DNA from: Agelaius tricolor | Taxonomy: Eukaryota > Chordata > Aves > Passeriformes > Icteridae | Length of the DNA: 64,000 bases | Assembly (NCBI GenBank): GCA_023055355.1 | Contig: JALJCS010000029.1 | Coordinates: 4,216,001-4,280,000, forward strand | Reading direction: 5' to 3' | Part shown: piece by piece, positions 12,890-24,739 of the stretch | How positions within the stretch are numbered: the first letter of the stretch is position 1 | Layout: every line of letters starts with the position of its first letter | Position numbers and translations under genes: made by a program | The notes under the pieces: generated by a model | The model's input: the letters and a program-made list of their open reading frames with translations, nothing else | The model's database searches: none | Told to the model about the DNA's origin: nothing

Positions 12890-13300
12890 CATCACAAGTG
12901 AGCAGAGAGCGCGGCTGTGAGCAGAGGACACAGGGAAAGCTCCCATAGGGACGGGATGAAGGGGAAAGGCGAGTCCCGGGCCGGGGGAGCGGGCGGTCAC
13001 AGCATCCTAACCTTCAATCACCGCCAGGCAGCCGCGCTTGGCTGCCAGCAAAATAAAAGCGATCGCTGCGGCCTTTTAAAGAGCAATATAATCGGGGGTG
13101 ATTACCATACAGAGCGGCACGGAGAGAGCTCGGCACAGCGGGAGACTTATGAGGAGTTTGGCTGCTCCGCAAAGCGCAGGCTGGTGCTTTTTGAACCGTG
13201 CTGGCACAGCAGCCCCCCGGCTCACCCCGCCTGGCATCGCTGCCCGGTGCCCCCTCCGGGCACACGCAGCCCCGGAGAGCCAGGGAAGGGTTTCCATAGG
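12890..13300. promoter_or_regulatory. CpG-rich intronic patch without recognised exon
   Basis: CpGs are frequent (for example around 12960-12995, 13025-13075 and 13195-13275) in contrast with the flanks. An inner part near 13040-13110 mixes GCGATCGC, a CCTTTTAAAG palindrome and GGTGATTACC, which looks like a constrained regulatory element. Open frames on both strands have no recognisable protein similarity. It may be an orphan CpG island, an enhancer or an unrecognised promoter. Confidence 0.35.
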
Positions 13301-14429
13301 TGAAGCTAATGAGGCCGATCATCGGCTGATGTTGCTTGGCAAAACGGCGCGGGTATTTGGCTAATTCACACCACCAGAGAGCCCTACCCCAGACATTCAT
13401 TATCATTCTGGGGTTTGAGCACGCTTGCTGACTTTGGTTCCCCCTCCTCCACACGCTGGACTGTTTCCTCCTCTGCATCAGCCAGGCTGGAGCTGGTCCC
13501 TCCTGCCAGCTCGTGCCAGCACAGATGATGGCACAAACTGCACAAAAGGGAGGAAAAATAATAACCAGGACCAAACCACTCGGCAGAGCAGTGCCAGAGC
13601 CATATTCTGTCTCTCTCCTTCACATGGGAGATGAACAAGGACCTTTTAGGAGACCACTTCTTTGTGTGGGACAGGGAGATGCTTTTCTGGCTAAGAAATC
13701 CTGCTTGGAGGCAGGAAAGGACATCACCTGAAGGGGCAGCTGGGCATTAGAAGGCACGATTTGTGTGAAATGAAGCTTATCTCCAGCCAAGAGCTTGTAT
13801 CTGAGCCAAGCTCTCCCAAGGTATCCACCTGCTGTGAAACCTTCTCAGCCACCTGGGTTTTGCCACACCAAAGGCCATCAGAAATAGCACTGATTTGTGA
13901 TGCTTTCACAACCATAATAATGCAAGTCACACTTCTGGAAAAAAATCTACCCTTGTGCACATGAGGTATATCCCCTTCTCAGAAGCCCTGGGGCTTGGGG
14001 GGCTCCATGCTCGAACAAAGAGCTCTAAACACCACAGTTCCCTCGGGTGAGAGCCCATCCCACCACCTGGCATTCAGGTACCCAGCACCAGAGAGGCCAA
14101 ACCCTCATTTTTGGGGTCCTCTCCCTTCCACTGCTGCCAAAATGAATACTAATGATGATGGTCCCACCCGTCCACACCGTACAAGAGCATCTTCTCCTTG
14201 AAGGGCAACAACACAAAGAGAGAACAAGCCCATTTAAAACTCTGCTTTCTCTGCAAGTCAAGCCCACGTCTGACCTGGCAGTGAGAGAACAGCTCAAGAG
14301 ATGATAAGGAAAACAGCAGATCAGGCAAATTTAGTCAGACTGGATTATGGGAGACCAGCAGTCTCCAGGTTCTCCATAGAAGAAGTATAGTCAGGAGTCT
14401 GCGGTGAGCTGTTCCAATGAGAGGCAATA

Positions 14430-14760
14430 ATTGAATTTGTTTTCATTTAATTTGAAGGACCTTTAATTAAAAGCCAAGCCTGTGTGTGCAGAGAGATAAA
14501 GCTGAGCACGTGGAGAGCGGGGGTAATTTGGGTGCTGAATGCAATAATTAATTGTAAACGTGGAGGTCAGGAGCCGGGCTCTATCTCCCTGCAATCAGCA
14601 CGCGGCGCTGGCCGGCCGCGCGGAATGGGCTCGCCAGCGCCGGAAACGCTTAAGTGATTTTTGAAGCCTTAATGGCAATTATAGAGCAGCGAGGAGGTTA
14701 ATTTGCAGAGTTCATTAATCAGAGAAATAAACACGTCAGTGATCGCCACGGAGAGGGGAG
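14430..14760. promoter_or_regulatory. Putative conserved non-coding element, homeodomain-motif rich
   Basis: A block with repeated homeodomain-type cores (TTTAATTAAAAG, AATAATTAATTG, CTTAATGGCAATTA, GTTAATTTGC, TTCATTAATC) surrounds a short GC core (CGGCGCTGGCCGGCCGCGCG). No repeat family or open frame explains it. Such alternation is common in developmental enhancers of large neural gene introns. Conservation itself cannot be seen from one sequence. Confidence 0.35.
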
Positions 14761-16579
14761 GCAGAGGAGCCTGCCTTGGAGATGGAGAAGGGTGACCTCG
14801 GCACCGGGACTGGGGACGGGGTTTGCCTCCTCAGCTCAGGGTGAGCCCTGGCTTTTCACACTAACAGGAGCTGTGAAACCCTTGGCCACTCACCTCAGGG
14901 CTCCTGCTAAGCAGAGCTAAATGTTCCCCAGCTCCACGAGGTGTTAACTGGATAACAAGCCCACTAACTCCATTCCTCTCAGTCCTGCGACTCCCTTGCA
15001 ATCTCAGCTTCTCATGGGTTGGGACTTCATTACCGTTGCTGAAAAGCTCCTCAGCTTCTCAATAAACCAGCTCTGAAGTGACAACAATCACTCTCAAATT
15101 AAGAACTCACCCCACTGCTAGAAGACCTAAAGCCCAGCCCTCCCAGGGCATCTTTTCTCCAAATTTTGGATAAATGGAGTTTTAACACAGCACCTTTGAT
15201 GTTATGGCAGGACACAGAGTGTCTGTTAAGGGAAAACACTTAGAAATAAAGAAAATGGCTCAAATCCTAATAGGAATTAATGAAGTTAAGAGATGTGTGG
15301 CTTCCTGGACACGCATCATGAGACAAGAGTGGTGCCTTGTGGAGGAAATATCTCAGCAATGAGGTAAGGATAGCCCCAAGCTGCAGCAGGACAGGAGTCA
15401 GGGGTATCTCTGCTGCCTCACACAGCTCAGGCAAAATGGGAGGAAAACCACTCCAAGGAGTGAAGGGGGCTGGAATCCCCCTGGGCTGAGCAGCAGCAGA
15501 GATTCAGCAGAATCCTGGGATAAAGGCAGAGCAGGCCAAGGCTGGAGACCTCCAACAGCTCCCTGTACTCCTGGGGATCTCCTGGCTTTCCTTCCCCTTC
15601 AGGCTAAGGAGAACAGGGTGAGGCTTTAGGGAGCAGCTCCACACTCTCAGGGGAAGGTGCTGGAGGAGCTGGGTGGCTCCTCCTGTCCCTGCTGCTGTGG
15701 GACCAGCAGGAAGAGGATACAGACAGATGGAGAGGTGTTTCATGGAGTGAAGCACCAAGAGCTTTTTCTCAGGCTGGTAATTGCTCCCTGGAGAAAGGCT
15801 GTACACTGCATTTTATTTTTTCCACTCCTTCCTTCCTCACAGATTATTTCAGGAGCTGAATGCTGATGCTTTTTGGCATTTACCTGTGTAAAAGACCTGT
15901 GCTTCCAAGGCAATGGACAAAAAGGCTCCAAACCCAGCACAGATAGGTCTTTCCTTGTTGATCTGTTCATCCTAGTTACTGACAATTAACACGAGCCAAT
16001 TAGTCCATCCATTGCCTTGGCTCTTCTGCCTCTCCAGGCACTGTTATCCCAGGGACCTCCATATGGAAAATGAGTTTTAAACACCTCAACAGACTTCAGG
16101 GATTTGTTTTTACAGGAGCAGCTTGTTCTTCAAAATATTGAAGAGTATCTATGACATCAAGCAGAGTGCCAAGCTGAGCGCCTGGAGCAGGATAATCCCA
16201 CACAGTGGAACAGGCTGGGAGGGGATGAGCTGAGCAGGAGAGCTGCTGAGAAGGACCGGGGGTTGTGTGCAGGATGAAGAAGATGAGACACTGCTATGGA
16301 AAAAGCAAAGAACCAGCTTCCAGCTGCAAGAGAGCCAAGGAAGCTGCCATTCCCTCCTAACTGGACCAGGAAGAAATGAATAAGCAGCACACATACATAC
16401 ATGCTCCCTGTGACTTTGTGAGTTTGTTGCTCTGTCCCTGTGACCAGGTTCACCTCCTGCCCTCCTCAACACTGAAGAGAGTCCATCATGTTACTGATGG
16501 AGCCATCTCCTCCCTGCCCATCTCCTCCTCTCCCTGCTCCCACTAACCCCAAGTCTGGGGACCGGCCAGGATCGGTGTT

Positions 16580-16660
16580 AACTTTTCTGCCTGCTGGAAC
16601 TGTGTGTAATTAAACATTTTAATTAAAATCTACAAGAGTAATTGCCCTGTCATCCTCTGA
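16580..16660. promoter_or_regulatory. AT-rich putative regulatory element
   Basis: GTGTAATTAAACATTTTAAT followed by TAAAATCTACAAGAGTAATT forms a compact cluster of TAATTA/ATTAAA cores in otherwise ordinary sequence. Function is unknown. It could equally be chance AT richness. Confidence 0.2.
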
Positions 16661-16890
16661 AGGGAAGGCTAATCACAGCCCTTTTATCCAGTCCAACGAG
16701 GGGCCCAAGGACGTGATGCTGGGCAGAAGTTTTGGGTGGCAGCACAAGTGTCTGTAAGGAGCCAGGTCCTTACCTGCAGCTGAGCAGAGCCAGAACCTGG
16801 CAGGGACACAAAACCTGGGTATGTGGAAGCTTGGATATGGAGACAGGAGTGTTTTACATTGGAAATAGGGGTGCAAATTCCATTCCTATC

Positions 16891-17567
16891 TGTTAGAGCT
16901 GGGGCAGTTCTCTGCTGTTCATGGGGCAGTTTTTTCTTTATCTCTCCCACAGCCAATTCTCCCTCCAGGAGATCTCTGCTGTTCATGGGCCATTAATTAT
17001 TAATTCTCTTCTGTCCATGGCCACTGAGTGTCCCTGCAGGGCTGATCCAATCCCATCATCCCATGGGGAGATGCTCCGCCCAGGGGAGGAGCCAAGCATT
17101 CCTACCTGGATCCAATCTGAGCTCTGGGACAGCCCAGCAGCCTTTGCCCAGTGCATTCCCAGAGGAGCAGCTTCTGCTGCCCTGCATGGCCAGAGGGAGC
17201 CCAGGCCCATCTGCAGCAGCCCTGGAGCTGCAGAGGAAAACTCCCCCCTTGTGCAGGATCCCTGCTCCAGCAGAGCCACAGCTGGCACTGCAGGAGGGCT
17301 GAGCCCCCATGGGATGGGGCTGTGCCACCCCCTGACACACAGGGGACAGGGCATGGGCTGACCCTGACAGTGGTTTTTCTTGTACTATTGCACTTGTATT
17401 TTTAATTTTTTTCCTAGTAAAGAACTGTTATTCCTACTCCCATATCTTTGCATGAGAATCCCTAATTTCAAAATTATAATAATTCAGAGGGAGGGTGTTT
17501 ACATTTTCCATTTCAGGGGAGGCTCCTGCCTTCCTCAGCAGACACCTGGCTTTTCAAACCAAGGCCA
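16891..17567 (+). mobile_element. Passerine-type ERV LTR (borders approximate)
   Basis: TGTTAGAGCTGGGGCAG opens a segment with a doubled CTGCTGTTCATGGG motif, CTGTCCATGGCCACTGAG, a GC-rich middle, TTGTACTATTGCACTTGT and CTAGTAAAGAACTGTTATTC. It closes with GGAGGGTGTTTACATTTTCC and ACACCTGGCTTTTCAAACC. This order resembles, from memory, the U3-R-U5 layout of a common songbird LTR. I find no matching target duplication, so the borders are estimates. Open frames inside are incidental. Confidence 0.55.
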
Positions 17568-20179
17568 GGAGGATGCAAACCAAGCAGGGAAGTGCATCAC
17601 TCACTGCATCTCACTCCTTCAAAGGATTTAGACTTTTGGAAAGCCCTTCAAGAACTGTTTCCACACCACCAGCAGCCTCTGTGTCACTGGGGCTGGTGGT
17701 GCACACCAAGCCCACCTTGCTCCAGCTCCATCCACCCTCCCTGATCCTCCACCCCCTTTTCCTGCTGCCTCTCCCTCTCCCAAGCGCCAGAGGGGCTGGG
17801 GAGGCTCAGAGCATCCTCAGAGTCCTCACCCTGATTGCAAGTGAAGTGTTTGAGCAGCGTTTCAGAAGTTTTCTCCCCCAGTGCCCGTCAAGAACAAACA
17901 AAGTATTTGTTGTTGTTGGAGTAAAAAATTCATCAAAATAAAATAAAATAAAATCAGGAGCAGAAATGCACACATCTACATTTGACTAAGTGGGGAGAGA
18001 ACACACTCGGAAACTTTTTGATCAGAGCAGAGAGCCTCAAATCCTGACAGAGAAAATGTATTCATAATTTATTAAAAAAATAATTTATAATTTATTTTAA
18101 AATTCATCAGACTCCTCTTTATTTTTTTTTCTTTTTTGCCTCCCTTCTGACAAACAAGATTTTCTGTAATTCCCGAGGACGGCAACCGATGGGGACAATA
18201 TTGCTGAAGGCTTCTCTGCTTTCAGAGGTTGGGAACATGAAAAGACAGAGCAGCAGTGCCAGAGACACCCCTGACCAGCACCCCTGCTGTCCTGAACCCT
18301 CCCAGGGATGCTCCTGCATCTCAGAGCCTCTCTCTCATATTCAGGGGCTTTACAGACCTAAAATAGGAGCCCCCCACCCTCCCTGGCTGCTGCTGGGTTC
18401 CACCACCTCACTGAGCTTCTTCCAGCATTCAACCCTGGCTCTGACAGGTAGAAAAAAGCAGCCAGGGCACAACGCTGCAGCTCAGATCCCTCCTGCTGGA
18501 CTCCTTATCCGGGAAGATTATGAGGTTTACTGCTGCTTCTCCATTATCCTAAATAAAGCAGCCTTTCAAAATTGCTTCAGACATATTAGATCATGTACTT
18601 TTTACACTTCCAGAGACACTGGTTATAATATCTTTTTAACAACACTGGGCAGAATCTATTTTCTTCTTCCACTGAGCTGAAAAATACTGTTTTCTCAAGG
18701 AAGAAGAAAAAGGAGGAGGGAAAAAAAAAAAGCTATTGATTTTGTTTAGGGTCAGAATAAAATATCATTGGAGTGGGTGTTGAAATCCTCAGCCACAAAT
18801 TACTTCCAAAGTGACAGTTTGGGCTGTGAAGATTTTTCTTGTGAAATAAAACAAAACAAATGAAACATTGTGTTCTTCCTCTCTATGTGCACGTTTGAGG
18901 TTTCCACCGGCTCCAGCTGGTTCCTGCTGGGTATATTTAGCGTTTCAATCTATTCTTTTCCCATTCCCATCCCTGCTGGAGCTGTTGCACGGCCAGCACC
19001 AAATCCTGCTGCCCAGATGGAGTGAGGCAAAGAGAAATGCTGTGGGTGGGATGTGGAGGGACCAGTCCCAGAGCCACAAGGAGAGAGATTTGATCCCCTC
19101 CGATGCTCGGGGGATGCTGTCGGCTCTCCCTTCTCCCTCCATCCTGCCCTTCTGCCATGCAGGGATGAGGATGGTACCCAGCACGCTGTAATTCAGCATC
19201 CCCCTGGCCAGGACTGGCTCCTCTCACGCTGCTTTTGAAATCAAAAACACCTCCAGGAACCTCCAAACCCGGGAGCTCTCAGCCAGGTTTCACTTCTCCA
19301 AAGAGTCAGCAAATTAACCCCCATTTATATGCACAACCCACTTCCCTCTAATCTATCCATCTCTCTCTGCTCTCTGCTGGTACAAGAGATGAGTATTGGC
19401 TTTAAATACAATAATTTCTTTATAAATAAAGAACAGGCAACACTTGTGAAAGGGAAACCAGATGTCTACCTCGGGCTTCTGTGCTTTCTGCTCCTCAGCA
19501 TTGTGTGCGGGAGATGGGAACACGCCACCGGAATGAAGAGATCTGCAGGTCCCTGCCTCCCGCTCTCAATTTTATTTTATTTATTTAGATTTATGCAAAT
19601 GCAAAAAAGAGGTCACCTACCCATATGCTCTCAATGCCCTTGATGTAACTTTAAAATGCATCATAAAAATGCCCTGTACACTGCGGTAGAATTCAGTACC
19701 ACACGCCCGCAGGTAAGAGAAAAGCCAAAATCTCCCCCTGCTGCAAACAGACACATTCCCACCCTGGCAGCACCTGCACACACACAGATTTCAGCTTCCA
19801 TCAGCCCTTTCATTCCCCATCACCTTCTACCCAGGGCAGCCTGCAGCCACAGCCTTTTTTCCCCCACATCTGCTTCTCTGCTCAACATCTGTCCCCCACT
19901 GATCTCTCCATGTCCCACATCACCATCCAGGAGCCACTCCTGCCATCCCACACAGCAGCCAAAGGGACCATCCCAACCCTGCCACTGAATCAGGAGCCCT
20001 TGCTCTTCACCCTTCTGAGCATGATGGGCTCAGAAACTTCTTGGCAGTGGGAGAAGGAAGAAAAATACTGCAAAAGCACCAAAAAAACTCACTCCAAAGT
20101 GTGCCCTTGTGGCACTGCCAGACTGGTCTGATGGAACCACCCTGTTCAAGCAGGGCAACATATTCCCAAGGACACGGAG

Positions 20180-20427
20180 GCAGTTGTGGCACCAGGGGAT
20201 GGTGTGGGACCATGTTCCTGCTTGTGGAAGCAGTTGTGGCACCAGGGGATGGTCTGGGACCATGTTCCTGCTTGTGGAAGCAGTTGTGGCACCAGGGAAT
20301 GGTGTGGGACCATGTTCCTGCTTGTGGAAGCAGTTGTGGCACCAGGGGATGGTCTGGGACCATGTTCCTGCTTGTGGAAGCAGTTGTGGCACCAGGGGAT
20401 GGTCTGGACCATGTTCCTGCTTGTGCC
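20180..20427. repeat. 50-bp tandem array, five copies
   Basis: Copies start at 20180, 20230, 20280, 20330 and 20380. Each opens GCAGTTGTGGCACCAGGG and continues to CCATGTTCCTGCTTGTGG. Copies differ mainly at GTGTGG versus GTCTGG and GGGGAT versus GGGAAT, and the last copy is shortened. The near identity indicates recent expansion. Open frames on both strands through it are repeat artefacts. Confidence 0.95.
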
Positions 20428-20674
20428 ACTGCACCCACCTTCACAGCCACTGAGCCACCAGCCAGCCCAAAACCCATCAGCGTTTTGGACAGGAAAGACC
20501 TCCCTGTGATTCAAGCCACCACGAGGATGTAAATTTTTAATTCCTGAACCTCACAGAGCCAACCCTGACCCAGCAGCAGTGCTCCCACAGCTGGCTCCTG
20601 CCTTTAAGATGCCACAGGATTTCTCCGCAGCAACTCTTCACGGTTCCCGGCCATCCTCCCTCGGGAACGCGCGC

Positions 20675-20745
20675 AAAGAGTGAACTAATGAGTCTATTAG
20701 ACTTAATTAAGCTAATGTGAAATTATTTACTTAATCTGGGAAGAT
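20675..20745. promoter_or_regulatory. Putative homeodomain-site cluster
   Basis: GAACTAATGAGTCTATTAG followed by ACTTAATTAAGCTAATG and AATTATTTACTTAATC gives several ATTA/TAAT cores within 65 bp, next to a short CpG-rich stretch (GGGAACGCGCGC). It resembles a conserved element but lacks supporting data. Confidence 0.25.
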
Positions 20746-22061
20746 CTTATGATGGTGAGAAATCCCCATGGACAAAAGCTTCCAGCTGCCTCGCACGGGC
20801 AGGCGAGAACCTGGCGAGCAGAGGCTGTGGAGATGCTGTGGGCATGGGGACAGTGTGGAGAGGGGGCTCAGCCACCACCAGAGCCCAGAGCACCTGGCTC
20901 GTGCATGGCACTCCAGCACCACCAGGAAGACCAGCCAGGAAGCCCCAGCCCTGTTTCCCCTTCATATTCCAGATGCACATCACTCCCCAGCCAGCAAATC
21001 CATCCACGGCTGGCAGCTGGGAGGGAAAAGTTTTCAGGAGTGGTTGGCCCCTCTCTCCTGTGGATGGCGAGCATCCCTCATCCCACAGCAGCCAGGCTGT
21101 GCCTCAGCATGCAGAGCAAAGGGGATTTTGCCTCGTGTGTTTTCCTGGCTATTTTTTTTCCCTCCCTTAATGTAGAAAAGCTTAACGCTTGCTTTGAATT
21201 CCTAATACGACTGAGTTCTTTTTGCCACTTATTTTGTTTTGTCATGCACTACATACAATTACACATCTCTAATCCGCAAATCCTCCCCTGACGCTGGAAC
21301 ACGTGCCAAGCCTTTCCCTTCCACTGCATTGAAAGCCTTTGGAGACAAGCTGACATCACGGAATGCCAGGGTGCCCTGGCATCACCCAGTGCCACCATTC
21401 CCCAGACATGGAAGCCTCTGATCCCCAAGGATTGGTATTAAAAATGCCCCATCCCTGCCCTGAGGGTCACCAGCCCTGGCAGTGCAGCCAGGAGCCCTGG
21501 CCAGGACTAAATCCCAGAGAAGGAGCTCCCTCCATCCTGGCTAAAGGAGCTCAGCTCAGCATCTCTGAGACAGAAATCACATTTTGTAAATCTCCCACGG
21601 TGAATCAACTCCCCAGTCAGATATGAGCTCAGCAAAAACTGGCAGGCAAATGATCTCATTAATAATCAGCACTATCAGGAGTTTCTGCTTCTCTCAGGCA
21701 GCCAAACAGGCAAGAATTTATCTGGGAATGGGAGCAGAGCTACCTGGAACACAATGTAATTATTGCCCCAAGGTCAGGCAGTGGCAGCTGTGCTGGCAGG
21801 CACTGCCCTGCTCACAAGTCAGGCCACCTGCAAAGGGGGCACCAAAGCTTTGGTGGCCCCTTATGATCCTGTGCTGGTTCAGACCTGGGTTCCTCATCCA
21901 CAGGAGGGGCCCCTCCACCAAATCCAGGGAAAAAGGAGCCAAAAGCCCCCCCCAGCACACAAACCATAGTGTGGGCTCTCACCTGCAAGCATCAAGCCCT
22001 CAAGCAAGCCATGGAGGGGACCAAGGGGCTCCCTGCCATCGCCGCTGTGGCACCCAGAGCA

Positions 22062-22303
22062 TTTCAGTGAGGTATCAATGAGATTTCAGTGAGGTATCAA
22101 TGAGATTTTGGTGAGATATCAATAAGATTTCAGTGAGGTATCAATGAGGTTTCAGTGAGGTATCAATGAGATTTCAGTGAGGTATCAATAAGATTTTGGT
22201 AAGACAGAAATAAGATTTCAGTGAGATATCAATGAGCTTTCAGTGAGATATCAATGAGGTTTCAGTGAGGTATCAATGAGGTTTCAGTGAGGTATCAATG
22301 AGC
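22062..22303. repeat. 22-bp minisatellite, 11 copies
   Basis: Eleven head-to-tail 22-bp units beginning TTTCAGTGAGGTATCAAT, with variants TTTTGGTGAGATATCAAT and a more diverged copy containing AAGACAGAAATAAG near 22200. The array is AT-rich and lacks CpG, unlike the other minisatellites here. Confidence 0.95.
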
Positions 22304-22754
22304 AGCCAAGGTGCAAACAAGTTTGAGAGTTTCCCTCCACACACAAAGCCTCACTGCAGCCTCAGAGCATCTCCCAGCCCCGCTCAGGAAAAGAAGGAAT
22401 AAGAGAGACATCAATTTCCAGAGCTCTGCACCAAAATCCGGCCTTCGCCTTTGAAAGTGTAATTTATTCAAGCTGCTTTATTATTGCAGAGCCCAGCCTC
22501 GACAGGGGATTATGGAGAGGTCACAGCTGGAGCAATAACAATAATAAGAAAAAATAGTGAAGTGGGGACAGCATCTTGTGTGAGTTCACTGTGAAGCAGA
22601 GACTCACTTTTTTTGGAGCCACGGTGTTGGAAAGCACAGGAAGAACATCCCACATGCCACAACTTAACACAAAAGTGGCATCCAACAAATCTTTGGGGGA
22701 GTAACAGGGATGGGGGCTTCACACCCCCTCTGTTTGTGAACCCAGTTAGGCATA

Positions 22755-22935
22755 TGTTGAGGAAAGGGTGTATGTATATTAGATTTTAATTAAGCAGTGT
22801 TAATTATAATCTATGAGATGTGCTTACTGCTTATCTGATAATTATGAGAAAGCCAATTTGGCTGCTGGCTTGTGACTAATTAAGTGGAATTAGTAATGAT
22901 AATTATAGATTTAATTTTTGTTTGCCTTTATTGGC
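22755..22935. promoter_or_regulatory. AT-rich putative conserved enhancer
   Basis: A run of homeodomain-like cores (TTTTAATTAAGC, GTTAATTATAATC, TGATAATTATG, GACTAATTAAGTGGAATTAG, GATAATTATAG) with CCAATTTGGC occupies about 180 bp. No mobile element or open frame accounts for it. Similar AT-rich blocks are typical of deeply conserved intronic enhancers near neural genes. Conservation is not demonstrated here. Confidence 0.35.
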
Positions 22936-23924
22936 AATGGGGGGGAAAGTGGCTTCCAGGGCTGGGTAGGGCAAGGATGGGAAAAGTCATGGGGAAGGGT
23001 CACCATGCCAGGAATTTGGCCCACAGAATAGGGATTTGACCAGGACTTCCCAGAAAAGGGAAAATTTTAGTGAAAAAAATCCCAATTTGGCATTAAAAAA
23101 GAGTTTTGCTGGAAATGCTAATGGAAACAAAGTTCTCCTAAAAAGCAGCAGTTTTGTGGAAGATTGGGCTGGGTTTTGTCAGCTCATTGCACAGGTAGCC
23201 AGAGTCTTAAAAAAAATTGAAATCTTAGGCAAGTCAGGGAGTTTGACTTTTCCAGCCCACAGGGGGAAATTCCCTGGGGATCCCTCTTCTTCCTCCCACA
23301 CCTACCATGACCCTTACTCCTCTTCCCAAGAAAAAGGGGACTTTTTAGCGCTTCTATTTTTTTTCTTTTCCCCTAGTGTAAATTGTTAAGGTATAAAATA
23401 AACACCCAATCCTGCAAAAACTGCTCAATCCCTGGGAATGGGACTTGCATATTTTAAACCTGCCCACAGGTTGCTCTGCCTGGCTGCAATCCTTGAAATA
23501 CTAATTTTCTGCCCTTTCTGAGCATGCACTATGCTCAGAGGCTGCCAAATTGACCCAAAACATAAGAGCAAAGCTTTTTCTGCGAGGCAAAGAATAAAAA
23601 CACAGGGGAAAAAAAAGGGAGGGGGGAAAAAAATTAACTATATTACAGCTGGATTTTTAAAAGGCCCAGCTAAACTTGCAGCTGCACGACAGCACGTGGA
23701 GCTGTGCAAGCTCAGCTAATGATAATTAAATCTCCTGCTGCAGGGGTGAGCAGCAATTTCGCGCTAGGTCTGCTGCCCGGGATGAGAGCTCTCCCGGGAA
23801 AAGCAGCACAGGGCTGGAGGGTCAGACCATGGAGATGCTCTGCTCGCTTGCCAGGCAACACCCGGAGCTGGGGGATGCTCTGCCCGGCTCCTTCCTGAAA
23901 ACAGCATCTCCAGCGCCGAGCTAA

Positions 23925-24118
23925 ATAATGCATGGCGATCCCAGGGATGAATTCCAGGCGGAGCGGAGCGCAGGGAAGACAATGCCGGCTGAATGCATTC
24001 AGGAGCAGCCCCGGTGCGGCCGCGCTCATTTGCGAGGCCCCGCTGCAGAGGGGGGACCCCGCTGCGGCACCCCCAGGTCCTTGGCGAGGGCTGAGGAGAG
24101 CGGAAAGAGCCTGACCTG
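23925..24118. promoter_or_regulatory. CpG-rich patch next to a minisatellite
   Basis: CpGs are concentrated here (GGCGGAGCGGAGCGCAGG, GGTGCGGCCGCGCTC, CCCCGCTGCGGC), directly left of the 24.1-24.7 kb array. No promoter elements or exon can be identified. The GC content and the array may be products of the same local recombination and gene-conversion activity. Confidence 0.3.
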
Positions 24119-24739
24119 ACTGCAAAGTGGCTCCTTGCATCCCAGCTCTGCATCCAGAGCAAAGTGGCTCTTTGCATCCAGAGCCTTTGCATCCAGAGCT
24201 TTTGCTCCCCGGCTCTTTGCATCCAGAGCCTTTGCATCCCAGCTCTTTGCATCCAGAGCCTTTGCATCCCGGCTCTCTGCATCCCAGCTCTGCATCCAGA
24301 GCAAAGTGGTTCTTTGCATCCCGGCTCTTTGCATCCAGAGCTTCTGCATCCAGAGCTTTTGCTCCCTGGCTCTTTGCATCCAGAGCCTTTGCATCCTGGC
24401 TCTGCATCCAGAGCAAAGTGGTTCTTTGCATCCAGAGCCTTTGCATCCAGTGCTTTTGCTCCCTGGCTCTTTGCATCCAGAGCCTTTGCATCCCAGCTCT
24501 CTGCATCCCAGTTCTTTGCACCTAGAGCCTTTGCATCCCAGCTCTCTGCATGCAGAGCCTTTGCATCCCAGCTCTCTACATCCCAACTCTCTGCATCCAG
24601 AGCCTTTGCACCCCAGCTCTCTGCATCCCGGTTCTTTGAATCCAGAGCCTTTGCCTCCTGGCTCTCTGCACCTGTTCTCTCTGCATCCAGAGCCTTTGCA
24701 TCTCAGCTCTCTGCATCCCATGTCTCTGCATCCAGAGCC
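24119..24739. repeat. Hierarchical 15/31-bp minisatellite
   Basis: About 620 bp built from half-units around TTTGCATCCAGAGCC and TTTGCATCCCAGCTC, which alternate into units of about 31 bp. A longer composite carrying CAGAGCAAAGTGG recurs at about 24165, 24300 and 24412. The minus strand is G-rich (GCAAAGAGCTGGGATGC). Open frames over 200 codons (Cys/Gly/Lys- or Ala/Ser/Phe-rich) are products of the stop-free repeat and not genes. Confidence 0.95.

Noticed and set aside
13014..13574. 186-codon minus-strand frame over the CpG-rich patch
   Set aside because: No recognisable domain or family; compatible with low stop density in GC-rich DNA.
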